NCBI GenBank assembly: GCA_009746045.1
Contig: RPFO01000584.1
Span: 222,501-284,500 of the forward strand
DNA length: 62,000 nt
Source of the DNA: Mesostigma viride
Taxonomy: Eukaryota; Streptophyta; Mesostigmatophyceae; Mesostigmatales; Mesostigmataceae
Direction of reading: 5' to 3'
In this document: positions 11,459 to 22,900 of the stretch, one piece after another
Position numbering within the stretch: the stretch's first letter is position 1
How the letters are laid out: every line of letters starts with the position of its first letter
Translations under genes and position numbers: made by a program
The notes under the pieces: model-generated
What the model was told of the DNA's origin: nothing
Databases searched by the model: none
The model's input: the letters and a program-made list of their open reading frames with translations, nothing else

Positions 11459-13354
11459 CTATGGGCTCCTGACCTTGAGGACCCTCAGCTGGCTGACTCT
11501 AACAGCCTTCACCGCCACTGCAAGACCCTGGGAATAGTGATATCTTTCAAGGGGGAGGCTGCCCCTGCCTTCTAGTGCCAACTCATCAGAGGTCAAAGTA
11601 ACCCCTGGCATGCACAAGAAGTTCTGACCCAGAATGGCAGGCCCCTGATAGCCCTCTACCACACAGAACGTGGTGGGCACCCCTAAGATAGGCACACTCA
11701 CTTCCCCAAGGATCTTCATGGACACCTTTCCTGAGAAATCAGACACAGCAAGGCAACTGGGATGGGACATCTGTAAGCCTACAGCATCCTCTTCCCTGAT
11801 GACAGACACCTGTGAGTTGGTATCTACCTCCATTGTTGCTGCCCAGCACGACCCCCACCCCGTGAGCTTGGATACCTTGGGATCATGTTTGCTGCGCATG
11901 AGTGCTCGGATGACGTCCGCCATGAGAGGCCCCCGGGCCTTAGGTGGCTGCCCCGTCCCCTCTGGCCTTGTGACAGTTGCTTCAGCAGCCTCCTCCTGCT
12001 CGTCATCTTCCAGCAGGGACAGACCATCATCCACCACCAGAGGATTGTTAGCTGCTGCTGCCTGGCTCTGGCCTGGCTCCTCAACCCAGCTGGGAGGGCC
12101 TGGCCCGTCTGCAGGCCAGATTGCATGTGGCCTTCTTTCCTTGACATGAGCCCAGGACAACCTGTACACGTGCCTTGGATCCTTTTCCAAAGCCACCAGG
12201 CAAGATCTGTTAGCTTCCTCCACACGAGTGACAACCCCATCCTGCCACTTCCCCCGCTTGCCTGGAATAGATGGTTCCTTCCACATCCTGACCTTCAGCC
12301 CCACCTGAGGCCTCAGCACATTCCAGTTCTTGTCCTTACGTCTCAGCTGGGCAAATAGCCTATCTGCCTTCCTAAGACTGGCCTGCACCACGTTCTCAGG
12401 CAGCAAGCTATACTGCAGGGCCAGGGGAGAGACAGCCACACCATCAAAGTAATAGTTAACCCTGTGGTTCAGCTGCTCCTCTATCCCCTTACACCAGGCT
12501 GCCCTCTCTAAGGCAGATGCCACAAGTGGCACTGACTCTGCTGCTAGCACCACTGTCTTCACCTCACGTATGGATCTCTCTACAGCCCCTTGCTGCCCAT
12601 GACTCTCCCTGGGGACTACTACCAGCTTACAAGGCAGCTGGTCCTGATGCTTGAGCAAACAGTCAAACTGCAAGTCTGCCTGCACACTCTTGCACACCCC
12701 AAAGCCTGGGATCAGGGCCTTCATACCCAACAACAAGTGGTGCTCCTGCATACCAGGCAGAACGTCTATCAGCCTGTATCTGCTGAACCTGTCCACCCCC
12801 ACCAATATATACAAGCCCCTGATATGCTGGATATCCATCTGGATGTCGCCACGCTCTCTAGCAGGCTCCCTAGCATGGGACTGAGGTGGGTGAACAGCAT
12901 TCTCCTGGCAACCACAGTTCTCAGCAGCAGCCTGGCAAGCTTCCCACAAAGGCTCCCTACCTAGCTTCCAAGCAAACATTGCTGCCTGCCCAGAATGCCC
13001 AAACATATGATGCAATCTATGGCCAGCCTCAGCATAGCTCAGCACTCTTTCAGTACTGACCTGGCGAGACGTCTGAACCGTGTGTGGGGACACATGATCC
13101 ACTCCTGAGGTTCCAGGGCTTTCCTGCAGGCCTTCCTGACGCCCCAAGTCAGGCCCTGCACCCTGGACCGCTCCAGGCCCTTCCAGCAAGGTCCCTTGGC
13201 CCTCCAGGCCAGCACCTGCTGGAGACCCACCACCTGCATGAGGCATAGGGAATTCAGCTGCAGCATTGTTATTGCAATCCAGTGGAAGAACAACATCCTT
13301 ACACCCTTGGTGCTGCACAAGGGGCACACCCCCGTCCTTATGTACATCCAGCAC
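11459..13354 (-). CDS. Copia-2 integrase with downstream protease-like domain
   Basis: This is a 631-codon frame. After a low-complexity N-terminus come a zinc-site region (HHMFGHSGQ onward) and the integrase core: VGVDRFSRY (first Asp), VQADLQFDC (second Asp) and GAVERSIREVK (Glu). A small C-terminal domain follows (WQDGVVTRVEEA). Near residues 505-610 there is a retropepsin-like segment: MEVDTNSQVSVI (Asp codon 11822-11824) and AILGQNFLCMPG. The order integrase, protease, RT differs from the standard Copia order protease, integrase, RT, and the active site reads DTN rather than DTG/DSG. No other protease is visible upstream. It ends at a stop a few bases before the RT ORF. Confidence 0.85.
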   Translation of the reverse strand: MLDVHKDGGVPLVQHQGCKDVVLPLDCNNNAAAEFPMPHAGGGSPAGAGLEGQGTLLEGPGAVQGAGPDLGRQEGLQESPGTSGVDHVSPHTVQTSRQVSTERVLSYAEAGHRLHHMFGHSGQAAMFAWKLGREPLWEACQAAAENCGCQENAVHPPQSHAREPARERGDIQMDIQHIRGLYILVGVDRFSRYRLIDVLPGMQEHHLLLGMKALIPGFGVCKSVQADLQFDCLLKHQDQLPCKLVVVPRESHGQQGAVERSIREVKTVVLAAESVPLVASALERAAWCKGIEEQLNHRVNYYFDGVAVSPLALQYSLLPENVVQASLRKADRLFAQLRRKDKNWNVLRPQVGLKVRMWKEPSIPGKRGKWQDGVVTRVEEANRSCLVALEKDPRHVYRLSWAHVKERRPHAIWPADGPGPPSWVEEPGQSQAAAANNPLVVDDGLSLLEDDEQEEAAEATVTRPEGTGQPPKARGPLMADVIRALMRSKHDPKVSKLTGWGSCWAATMEVDTNSQVSVIREEDAVGLQMSHPSCLAVSDFSGKVSMKILGEVSVPILGVPTTFCVVEGYQGPAILGQNFLCMPGVTLTSDELALEGRGSLPLERYHYSQGLAVAVKAVRVSQLRVLKVRSP

Positions 13355-13402
13355 ACCTTCCCCAGGGGGTGATTGACTATTTACAGGGGATGATGTAGCT
13401 AG

Positions 13403-13616
13403 TCACTGCTGCCCAGACTGGCCCCCTGCTCCAGCAGGCTTGGCCTTCCTGTCAGGGCACTCACGACGCCAGTGACCTTCCTTGCCACACACAAAGCATG
13501 CTCCACCCTTCTTCCCAGACCCAGCCCCACCCTTGCCAGGCTTCCCCTGGCCTCCCTGAGGCTGCCCACCCTGCTTGCCCAGGTTGCCTTGAGCTTGGCC
13601 CTTGCCTTGCCCTTGG
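13403..13616 (-). pseudogene. Copia-2 gag, C-terminal half with zinc knuckle
   Basis: In the correct minus frame this encodes a Gly/Gln/Lys-rich linker followed by a CCHC zinc knuckle (CFVCGKEGHWRREC, spacing C-2-C-4-H-4-C) and a stop at 13403. The knuckle would bind element RNA in the capsid. The frame joins the gag N-terminal half at 43202 once element X and one copy of CCAC are removed. Other open frames across this interval are shadows of the true frame. Confidence 0.85.
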
Positions 13617-13620
13617 CCAC

Positions 13621-13692
13621 GGGTGGTCCCACGCGGAATGGGGTCATTTTTGGCGCATTTTGCAAGAAAAAAACGCTAGTTTCAATCGTCCG
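13621..13692 (+). repeat. Element X left terminal inverted repeat
   Basis: The first 24 bases (GGGTGGTCCCACGCGG, then AATGGGGT) match the right end exactly. After a short length difference (a 9-base indel) the match resumes with TTTTGCAAGAAAAAAACGCT and TTTCAATCGTCC, differing by one base. Similarity then fades. The left flank is CCAC. Confidence 0.92.
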
Positions 13693-13914
13693 ATATCTTT
13701 TTTTCGCGCGAATTTGGCGTCCGATCGCGTATTTTCGAGCTAATTTGGTGTCATAATGCTTAATTCATGTCAATTTGAGCGTACATTCCACATCGAGAGG
13801 CTTGAAAGTTAGTAATTCATGTAAATTTTACGTGGAGAGACTCGACATCATCCTAACCTTTGTATTAACCATAGGACGAGCATTGCCAGCGCATGTCCAA
13901 GTGCTAACTTTCCC

Positions 13915-16900
13915 TCACACTTTCGAGGGCCTCTTCCGTAATTTCGCTTCCGCGATCTGCTGTTCCGTTTTCGAGTTCCTCCTCTTCTTATCGATCTCCT
14001 TTGCAGGCGCCCAGACTTCCACATCCTTCCAGCTCTTGCCATCCGTCAGCTTTACCACCTTCATCGCGTAGTCCAGCGGCATCCACCACAACTTGTTCTT
14101 CAACTTCCCTCCCTTCTCCCCCTCAGCGAAAAACTTAAATGCGACGTCCCTCCACTTGGTGTCGTATCCAGACACCTGCCCATAAAGCATGACGTCTTCT
14201 AGCTTGGCATACATTGGCGTAGCCGTATCCTTGTTCCCTGCTTGCATAATGGCTGAAGTCCACCCATCACACCAAAAGGCCTCTGGTGCTCCGAACCCCA
14301 TTTCCCCGTCCATAAGTCTCATTTCCAACGTGGGCTTGTCATCATCCTCATCGCCCGCCTGACTGTCTTCCGCCCCCTTAGGCTCCTCCCGTCCGGAAGT
14401 GTCAGCATGTACAGCCGCTGGTCCGAAGCCCACCGCCACATTAGCCAAGCGAAGTAACTGCTCCACATCCTCCTTACCTGCGAGCAAACCGATCATGCCA
14501 TCAACGCATGACTAAAATCGAGTTAGTAGAAATCGGACTGCCAACCGTAAAAAATCAAAACACTCTACATACCAGAATTCACTCGCAGATTTTTTCTTAC
14601 CCTTTTTGGCCTTTTCCTTCGACCTCTGCTCGCAGGTAGACCCCGTCTGGGGGTGGGGGGCAGGCGCCGGGGCGGGTTTGGCGGGCTCGGCAACCTTGGC
14701 AGTCTTCGCGGTCTTGGGTAACTTCTTGGAAGCAACGCGCTCCTTTCCCCCGTCCTCCTCCTCTCCGCCGCCATCCTCCTCCTGTCGCGTCTGCGTGCCA
14801 CAATCTCCGGCGCCACCATGGCGGCTGGCCACTCAGCTTAATTTGGTAAAACCCAAATGAGCTGAGCTGATGTGCCTGCCTTAACTGCATGCCCTGTGGG
14901 GTGGGCGAGGACCTGTCCCATGATTAAAGAAAGGAGGGCTCTCAGCCGAGGACAAGGAACTGTCCCTCGTGCCTGATGACCACCTTATTGCCTCCCCTGC
15001 TATAGAATAATGCTTTCACAACACACACTTTGCACAGTCTGATGATGAAGCCGCACATGCGGAATTTATTGAGAAAGTTAATACAATTACAACACGTTGA
15101 TAGTCTCAATATCGATGCACTCCATGCTCACGAGCCCGCAGTTAGGCAGCGCTCCATGACATGCTACCGGCCTTGCTCCCAAGGAAAGGGAGAAACACGA
15201 AGGCCACTAACGAGAGACTCGAAGAGACTACACGCTGCGTGAGAGTCCTCTTCGACTATGAACCAAACCATTCGTCATGCCACACGCATGACACACGCCA
15301 CACTTGTCAGTCCAGCCAGGAATGCCAAAACTATCTTGCTGCCTGAACCATGCGAATAGAAACCGCATTCCAGTTGCCGTCCTGGCTTTCTACCACACAT
15401 GCCAACAAAAGCAGGAAGGCATCCCGACAAATCTAAATTGCTACCCTGTTGCCGATCTCATCTCCTAGAGGCTCCGGCATTTCTGTCCCTGGGAATGTCC
15501 GACATTGAGTCACGTCCAGCAAGGTCGAAGCATAATATCCTTCAGACAATCTGCACGCTCACACCTTGCGTGTGAGTGGCCCAGCAAACATTGCGTCTAA
15601 TCGTTCCTTTCTAGAAGAAATCCCTTTTTAGGGCTGCCAGCGATTTCGCATTCATTCCAGCGATCTGGCTCCGCACCGCAAATTGTCCTTTTCCATTTTC
15701 TGTCCAGTCCTCATAACGTTGACCCGCTATTCTACACCACAAAGACACCTGGCCTGTCAATAGCCTCGGCGCTGTTGAAGTCCAGCAGTCCAGCTTCAGC
15801 TCCAGCTGTCCACTAACACGCGTATGATCCTCTCGACGCTGCACACTTGTGCTGCCGTCCGCTCAAGTCAGTGCTGCGCGCCCAGCTGTGCCTGGCCCGG
15901 CGCGCGTGCACGTACACTTTCGTCCGCTCTTATGCTGCAAGTGCTAGTGTCCCCCCCGGTCACTAGCCTTTGTCGAAAATGCGTAGAAGACAAATTCCTT
16001 GCGCACGTCACCGGTCTTGTGCATAGTGGGCGCCCGGATGACATAGCGCGCGTCCGTGACAGCTGTCGCGTCTGCGTGCCACAATCTCCGGCGCCACCAT
16101 GGCGGCTGGCCACTCAGCTTAATTTGGTAAAACCCAAATGAGCTGAGCTGATGTGCCTGCCTTAACTGCATGCCCTGTGGGGTGGGCGAGGACCTGTCCC
16201 ATGATTCCCCCCCTCGCTGGCGACCGGCCCCATCACGAAGACAGCGATCGTACCAAGACAAGGGCAGCGGTGACCGCAGTCAAGCTGCGGGAGGTAAACT
16301 GCGCAGCGGTGCACACTGGACAAAACCAATCCCCCTCCGGAATGCTGGTGACCACGGGCTGCAAGCACTGCATGTGCCAACCACAGTTACACTGATCACA
16401 CAATAACATGGACTCCGCCTGATCGACCCGGTGACAAACCTGACACTGGGCGTCCTTGACTCGGCGAGATGTGTGCGGTTGGAGGTCGTGGACCAAATTG
16501 GGCAGTGAGCAGGGACTGAGATTGCTGAGGTTGTCTGTCGTACGGCTCCCGTCGGCGCCCTCCAAAATTGCCACTCCCGATGGTTTGATAGCCACAATGC
16601 GCAAAATGGTGGGCCCCGCCTCCACATCCAAAGTGTGCTTCAGCTGAGTGCGCAGGAAAACATACTGCCCTGGCCTAAACCGCAGCTGGCGAGCCATGTA
16701 TGCGCCCCCCCGGCGCTGAGCGTAACGCAGGGAGTCCCTGTGCTGAGCAATGAACAAGTTGTTCATCGCGATGGGCATGACCTTCTTAAAAGTCTCTGCC
16801 CTGGCCAGCACCTCAACCAAAAATTGCTGAGCGTTGTCGAAGGCCATGGGTTCGGGGTGCGCAACCTGTGCCTCCGTAGGCAAAAGAGGATTACGCCCGA

Positions 16901-19900
16901 ACAGAAGGAAATACGGGGAGAAGGTAGCGAGAGACTCCTGGGGAGACATGCGATAACCCATGGCAATCCATGCCAACTCGCGATCCCACCTGGCCGACTC
17001 CGGCACCTGCAGGCTCCACTTGCGCAGCGCCTGCTTGACGGTCTGCACCAATCTCTCAGCCAAACCATTGGCCTGAGGATGCTCCCGAGAAGTGCGACGG
17101 TGATCAATAAGACATCCATCCAGCAACTCCTGGAACTCACCCCTGAACTCACCACCCTGGTCCGTGACTACCTCCGCGGGAGCCCCAAACCTGGTGATGA
17201 TGTCTGCAAAATGCTTCGCTGTGGTAGCGGCATGCTTGTCAGCAATGGGGATCAACTCAACCCATTTGCTAAAGCTCTCCACGCATACCATGACATAGAG
17301 GTTGCCGTCAGGGCTCTCCTGAAACGGCCCGCACAGATCGACGTGCCAGCGATAAAACAAGCCCTTGATGGGAAGCGACATCAGCTCCTTGGCACCATGA
17401 TCTGCGCTAAAGTTAGCCTTGGTTCGAGCACACGGGACACAGCTGGCCACTACCTGGGCCACTGTGTGTCGCATGTTATTCCACCAATAGCTGGTCCGTA
17501 CGAGGCTGAGCGTGCGATTGCCACCCAAGTGACCATACCGCTCGTGGTACGCCTGCACTATAGCAACGCGCTTGTCAGGCGGTGGGACGACCACCCTACG
17601 CTTGCCCAACAGCTTGTACAAAACCCCATCTTCCCAACCATAGGTTGCAGCCCTGTGCTGCACCCTGTTCAACTCCGTCGCCTTCTGAGCAGGAGTCCAA
17701 TCGACTGGAGTAGGAGTCAAGACAGCACCCTGCACTTGCTCCAAAACTCGACCATCTAGCCAGATATCAGCGGTGTAGCAATCAGCAAGAGAGCTACGCG
17801 CTAAGAGAGCCTGCACAGCGATCAGCTGCTGCAGAGAAGGATCAATGTCAAAGGACAGAGACCTACCCTCTTCCATAGCGCACACAGCTTTGGATGGCGT
17901 GAATGGCGACGGCCGCACCGGGTCGTCGCTGATGCCGAAGTCCGCCACAGAGTACTCGACACTGCGCCACCACGCCTCCTCCTCATCGTCGGCCGCATAC
18001 CCAGCAGCGTTCACAAAGACCACAGAACCCGACGAGCCCTCGGCACCCATGGCCCGGGCTCCAGTGTGGTCAACAGTGGTAGGCATGGCGTATCGGGATA
18101 GCACATCGGCGTTGACATGGTCCTTGCCGGCCCGATGCACAATGGTCATGTGGTACTCCTGGATAATCATGGCCCATCGGGCGAGCTTACCCGTCAGGTT
18201 GGTGTTGGTCATTAGCCACTGAAGCGGCTGGTGGTCTGTCACCAGAGTAAACACGCGCCCAACTAAATACGGGCGAAAGTGCTTGATGGCCCACACCACA
18301 GCCAGTGCCTCCCCCTCATAGGAAGAATACCGGCTCTCCGCTGGGTTGTTGCTGCGACTAGCATAAGCAATAACGTGCTCGCGCCCATCACCATCCTTTT
18401 GCGCCAAGACCGCACCCAGTCCTACCTTGGACCAGTCGGTATATAACACAAACGGCAAAGCATAGTCAGGGGCGCGCAGAATCGGGGCCGACGTGAGCTC
18501 CTGCTTGATTGTCTCGATGGCGCGTTGCTGTGCGGGACCCCACGCCCACACGCACCCCTTCTTGAGTAACTCGGTCAAGGGCTTCACCTTGCTGCTGAAG
18601 TTCTCAATGTAACCTCGGTAATAGCCAGCCAAACCCAAATACGCCCGCACCCCTGAGACATCCGTGGGTACGGCGGCCTGCACAATGGATTCGACCTTGG
18701 CGGCATCAGGCGTCCGGCCACCCGGCACAATCTGATGACCAAGGAATGAGAGGGTCCGCTGGGCGAACTTGCACTTCTCAGGGTGCAGCCGCATATTATG
18801 CTCCTCGAGAGCCAAGCGAACCTGCTCCAAGTGCGCCAGGTGCTCCTCAAATGTCGCGCTAAAGACGATTACATCATCAATGTAACAAGCGGCGAAAGGA
18901 AGACCTGCAAGCACTTTGTCCATAGCTCGTTGGAAAACAGCACTAGCGTTGCGGTGCCCAAAGGGCATGCGCACCCACTCATACAAATTGCCGCCCCCCC
19001 AGAATGCAAGCTTCCGCTGATCCTCCGGCGCAACTGCGATCTGATGAAAGCCGCTACGCAGGTCCAGCGAGGACACAAACTTCACATGAGGAGATATCTT
19101 ATCCAGGACATCATCCACACGTGGCATGGGGTAACGGTCCACGGGTGTGTGTGCATTCAGCAACCGCAGATCGGTGGCCATGCGCATACCCGTCCATGCC
19201 CCGGTGATAGCGTCCTTCTTGGGCGCAACGACAACGGCAGCGGCATAGCTGGAGGAAGATTGCCTGATGATACCGGCATCCTCTAACTCCTTGCATTGCT
19301 CGGCTACAAAATCCAACTCGGCCTGACTCAGGCGATGCTGGCGTCGGAACAAAGGGGTGTCAGTGTCCAATGGAACACGCATGGTCCCACCATTGAAACA
19401 CCCCAGTTCATCACTTGTGAAAGCGAAGGCCCCCCTTGCAGTGCCTAGCCACTTTAGCATGGCTGAGCGCTGCGCATCAGAAAGGTGTTCGCCAATAGCC
19501 CAGGGGTGCGTATCCGCGGGATCACCCACAGCTACCGCATGTGCCTCAAGATGCGGCGCCCTAGCCGCATCGTCGTGGAACAAGGAAAAGGCTGCCACGC
19601 CTGGTGTGACACCCACCGCCGGAGCCTCGCGTGCCGCACGGTGTATTACCCGATGCAGCGTGGGCTCGCCGGCCAGCACGGTGCTGGTCAGCAGGGCGGT
19701 CATGAGAATGATAGTCCACACCTGTCGCAGACGCCACCCCCATGCTGATGAAGTCCCCGTCGCTGCAGGGCGCTTCAGTTTGGCTGCGCGCGCCTCAACC
19801 TGCTGAGGCGGATTGGCTGGGGACGCCCCCCCAGACTGGCGCACGGCAACCGATGCAAGCAGCACATACCCGACCTGCAACACCGACATAGCCTGGCCTA

Positions 19901-22900
19901 TCAAAGACCAGCGCTCACTCTCGAGCACGCCCGGCAGCGCCGAGGCCCCGACATGAAAACCCATGCTGGCCTCACGAAATTCTGCGGGTGGCTGCACCAA
20001 CAGACCGGTGGTAGTGTCCCAAACGAGACCCTTACCCCGATCACGGTATGCTGTCGACCCTTGGTAACTGACCAGGGTCGGCAGTGCACACATGGGGCTC
20101 CCGACCCGGTTGACGCGTGCATACGGTGGGCGATCCTCGCTATCCACCTTCTGCGTGACTAGGTGGGAAGGCAATGCTACCTCCGCAGACACACTCGGAT
20201 GCTGCCTTGCTACGGCCCCCAAGACCGCCTGCACATCGGTCGCACACGCCACGTTGGTCCAATAGGCACGCAAACGATGCGTGAGCCCACCCAGCCCTGC
20301 GTTGTCACACACGATGGGCTCCCCCAGGAGTGCCACGATTGTAGCCCAGTCCTCCCGCACCGCCTGATGTGGGCTGTCACCCGCCACAACGTTCTCAAAC
20401 AGATACGCAGGCGGATGGGGCTGACGCGACTGCAACAGTCCCACCACACGCAACAGTTCCCAGAACAGCGCGCTACGCGGATCGGCTAGCCCCCGCCCTT
20501 GCCCTGCCTGGCTCAGGCCCTGGCACTCCCAACCCGCAATTACCAAGTCGATGGCATGATGCCTGCGCAACAACTGCTGCACCTGCACCTCACCGATGGC
20601 TCGGATATCTTGAGGACATTCCCCAAACGGGTCACGCCATGCTGATGGCGGAAACTGCGCGGGATACTCTCGCGACAACACGCCACAGTGACTGAAGTAC
20701 ACCTGACGCGCCTTGTGCGATGGCTCTACCGCGATGAGTTTACGGCACACGCCGCCTGCGGCCAAAAAGCCTGCAATGCCCCCTCCGATCCCCGCAAACA
20801 GTTCCAACACTACCGCACCCTTGGCAAAATCAGGGGCCTGCGGTAAGATTGCAGCAGAAAAATTACCTTGGGCCTCCGAGACACCCGGTTGCAGCAAAGT
20901 GAGGCCATGGCTGGCCATCTGAGGAATGGTGATGACGGCTTCAGTTACCCGCTTGCGCATAGCCAGCTGCCGCGTGGACGTCACAGCATCCAGCGACCAC
21001 TGCGTGCGCATCTTGGCAATGCTCGCCGTTGGCTGGGGCAGCACCGTCCGATGCTTGTCCCACGCCGATGAGCCCGCCGCCCGTACCTCCACCATGCTGA
21101 CCTCCACCACGCCCGCAGCCGCGGAAGGGTTGAGGCGTGCAGCCCCGGCTGAAGAACTGAAGCATGAGACCGGCACGCTGGCCCGCTTCAGGCCAGCCCC
21201 ATCCCAATCAGGGATGTAAGATGCCTCCTCCGCCCTATAGTCCACCTGAACCATGGCGCGAGCAAGGACATCCACCCCGAGTAGTGCGGAATATCCACAC
21301 TTGTTGACCACCAGCGCATACGCGGACACGGTGGTCATGCTAGAGGCGCGCAACGGATTGAAAATCACGTTGACTTTAACCGCCGTCATAGCGTACGGCT
21401 TACTAGCCGGACCCTGCCAACCTGACACAGACACGGGGCTTTCCACTAAGCCACCGTTCTCGTAGGTCAGGTTCAGCATGGTGGCCAAGTCCGTGCTGAT
21501 GACTAGCGGCTGAGCACCGCTATCAAGCTTGACTGCGCCAACCAACGGACATGTCACCATGTCGCTCCATACATCTCCACAGGCTCCAACTGCTTGGAAC
21601 GCCATGGACGGCTCACCATTGGGGTATGGAACCACCGTGGGAACCTGGGGGACTGCACTAGTGCGCTGCTGGCTACTTGTGCTGACCACTCCCGCTTGCA
21701 CCACGGGCACTGCGGCTTCTACCGGCTGGCGCCCGTAGGTGACGGACTCAGAATTGCGCAAGGTGCGCACATCATGCCCATCTGCGAACAACTGGATCTC
21801 GGACACAACCGACCCCAGCCACTCAACCCCCTTCTGCCCGAAGGTGTCGACCACCTGCCGTGCTGAAAACATGGGTACGTCCACAATGAACGGCATTGGG
21901 TACACAGGCGCCAATCGCCTACGCTGCTCCAGCCCAGCAGGGTTCGCATGCTCAAAAGCAGATTGCACCCCAGCCAGCGGCATGGAAAAGGACGCGGGCA
22001 ACTGCCCGGCAGGCAACATGGGTGCCTGCTGAAAAGAAAGCGGGCTGCGTGCCTGCTTGCCTTTGGTAGCCTCCGCAGCGTTGATCTCGACGTCACCCGG
22101 CATGGGCGCCCAGAATGGGTCCTCCCGGTACACCGTCTCGAATTGGTTGGGGGGCGCCGTCGCCTCCTCACCATGCTTGATGGCAGCCACCTGGGCTTCC
22201 ATCGAGTCGGTCTTGCCCGCCATCTCGGCGAAGTGGACCGTCTTGATGCCCGCGGCTGGACACTTGTTCATCAGGTGCCACTTCGTGTCTGCCCCATGCG
22301 GCTTCGTGCAGCGGCTTGGACACTCGCGACTAAGGTGCCCATCCTTGTCGCAAAGGAAGCAGCCCGATTTGCGCGCATCCGTCCTAGTACCCGTCTGTGA
22401 GGACGTGCCCCCCCAGCTCGCGTCGGGGCGGCAGCGTCTTTGTTGCCGCCAGCGGCGTTACCCTGGGTTGCATCATGCGATGAGGCGTTGCGAGACCCCC
22501 CTTGGTTCCTGCTAGCACCGTGGCCGCCTTGCGGGCGCGCTTGTCTTGTGGCAGACGACTCACCCGACTTGGCCTTGGTCAGCGCGTCGACCTTGGCCTG
22601 CAGCTCGGCCACCACCGTGCTTACCGAGATCCGGCCTTGCGCGTGTCGTCGCATCATGGCCCTGACCTCAATGCACAGTGACCGCAATCGCCACGGCTGG
22701 CCGTTGGGCGGCGTGGGCAGCTCCATCTCCTTGGAGCCTAGCGCTTGCAGCCATTTCTGACACGCCAGCTTTTCGGACCAGTCCTCCACTTCGCCGGCGA
22801 ACTCCATGAGGCGCTCGTAAGATTGCTCCGGGGTTTCACCCTCGGCTATCTTGAAACTGCGCCACTCACGCTCTGCCTTGATGGTCTCCACCGGGTATTC

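Noticed and set aside
13399-13756. Open frames of 80-95 codons on both strands across the left end of element X
   Set aside because: They are shadows of the gag zinc-knuckle frame or run across the insertion boundary.
15030-15346. Small genes within the A repeats (70 and 61 codons, also at 24480-24796)
   Set aside because: They appear in both copies only because the repeat is duplicated, and they lack motifs; the sequence is LTR-like.
22300-22420. Programmed ribosomal frameshift between Gypsy gag and pol
   Set aside because: Possible, but the break is at a G run of 7 and the same +1 G/C repair mends three unrelated breaks in the long gene, so a homopolymer error is simpler.
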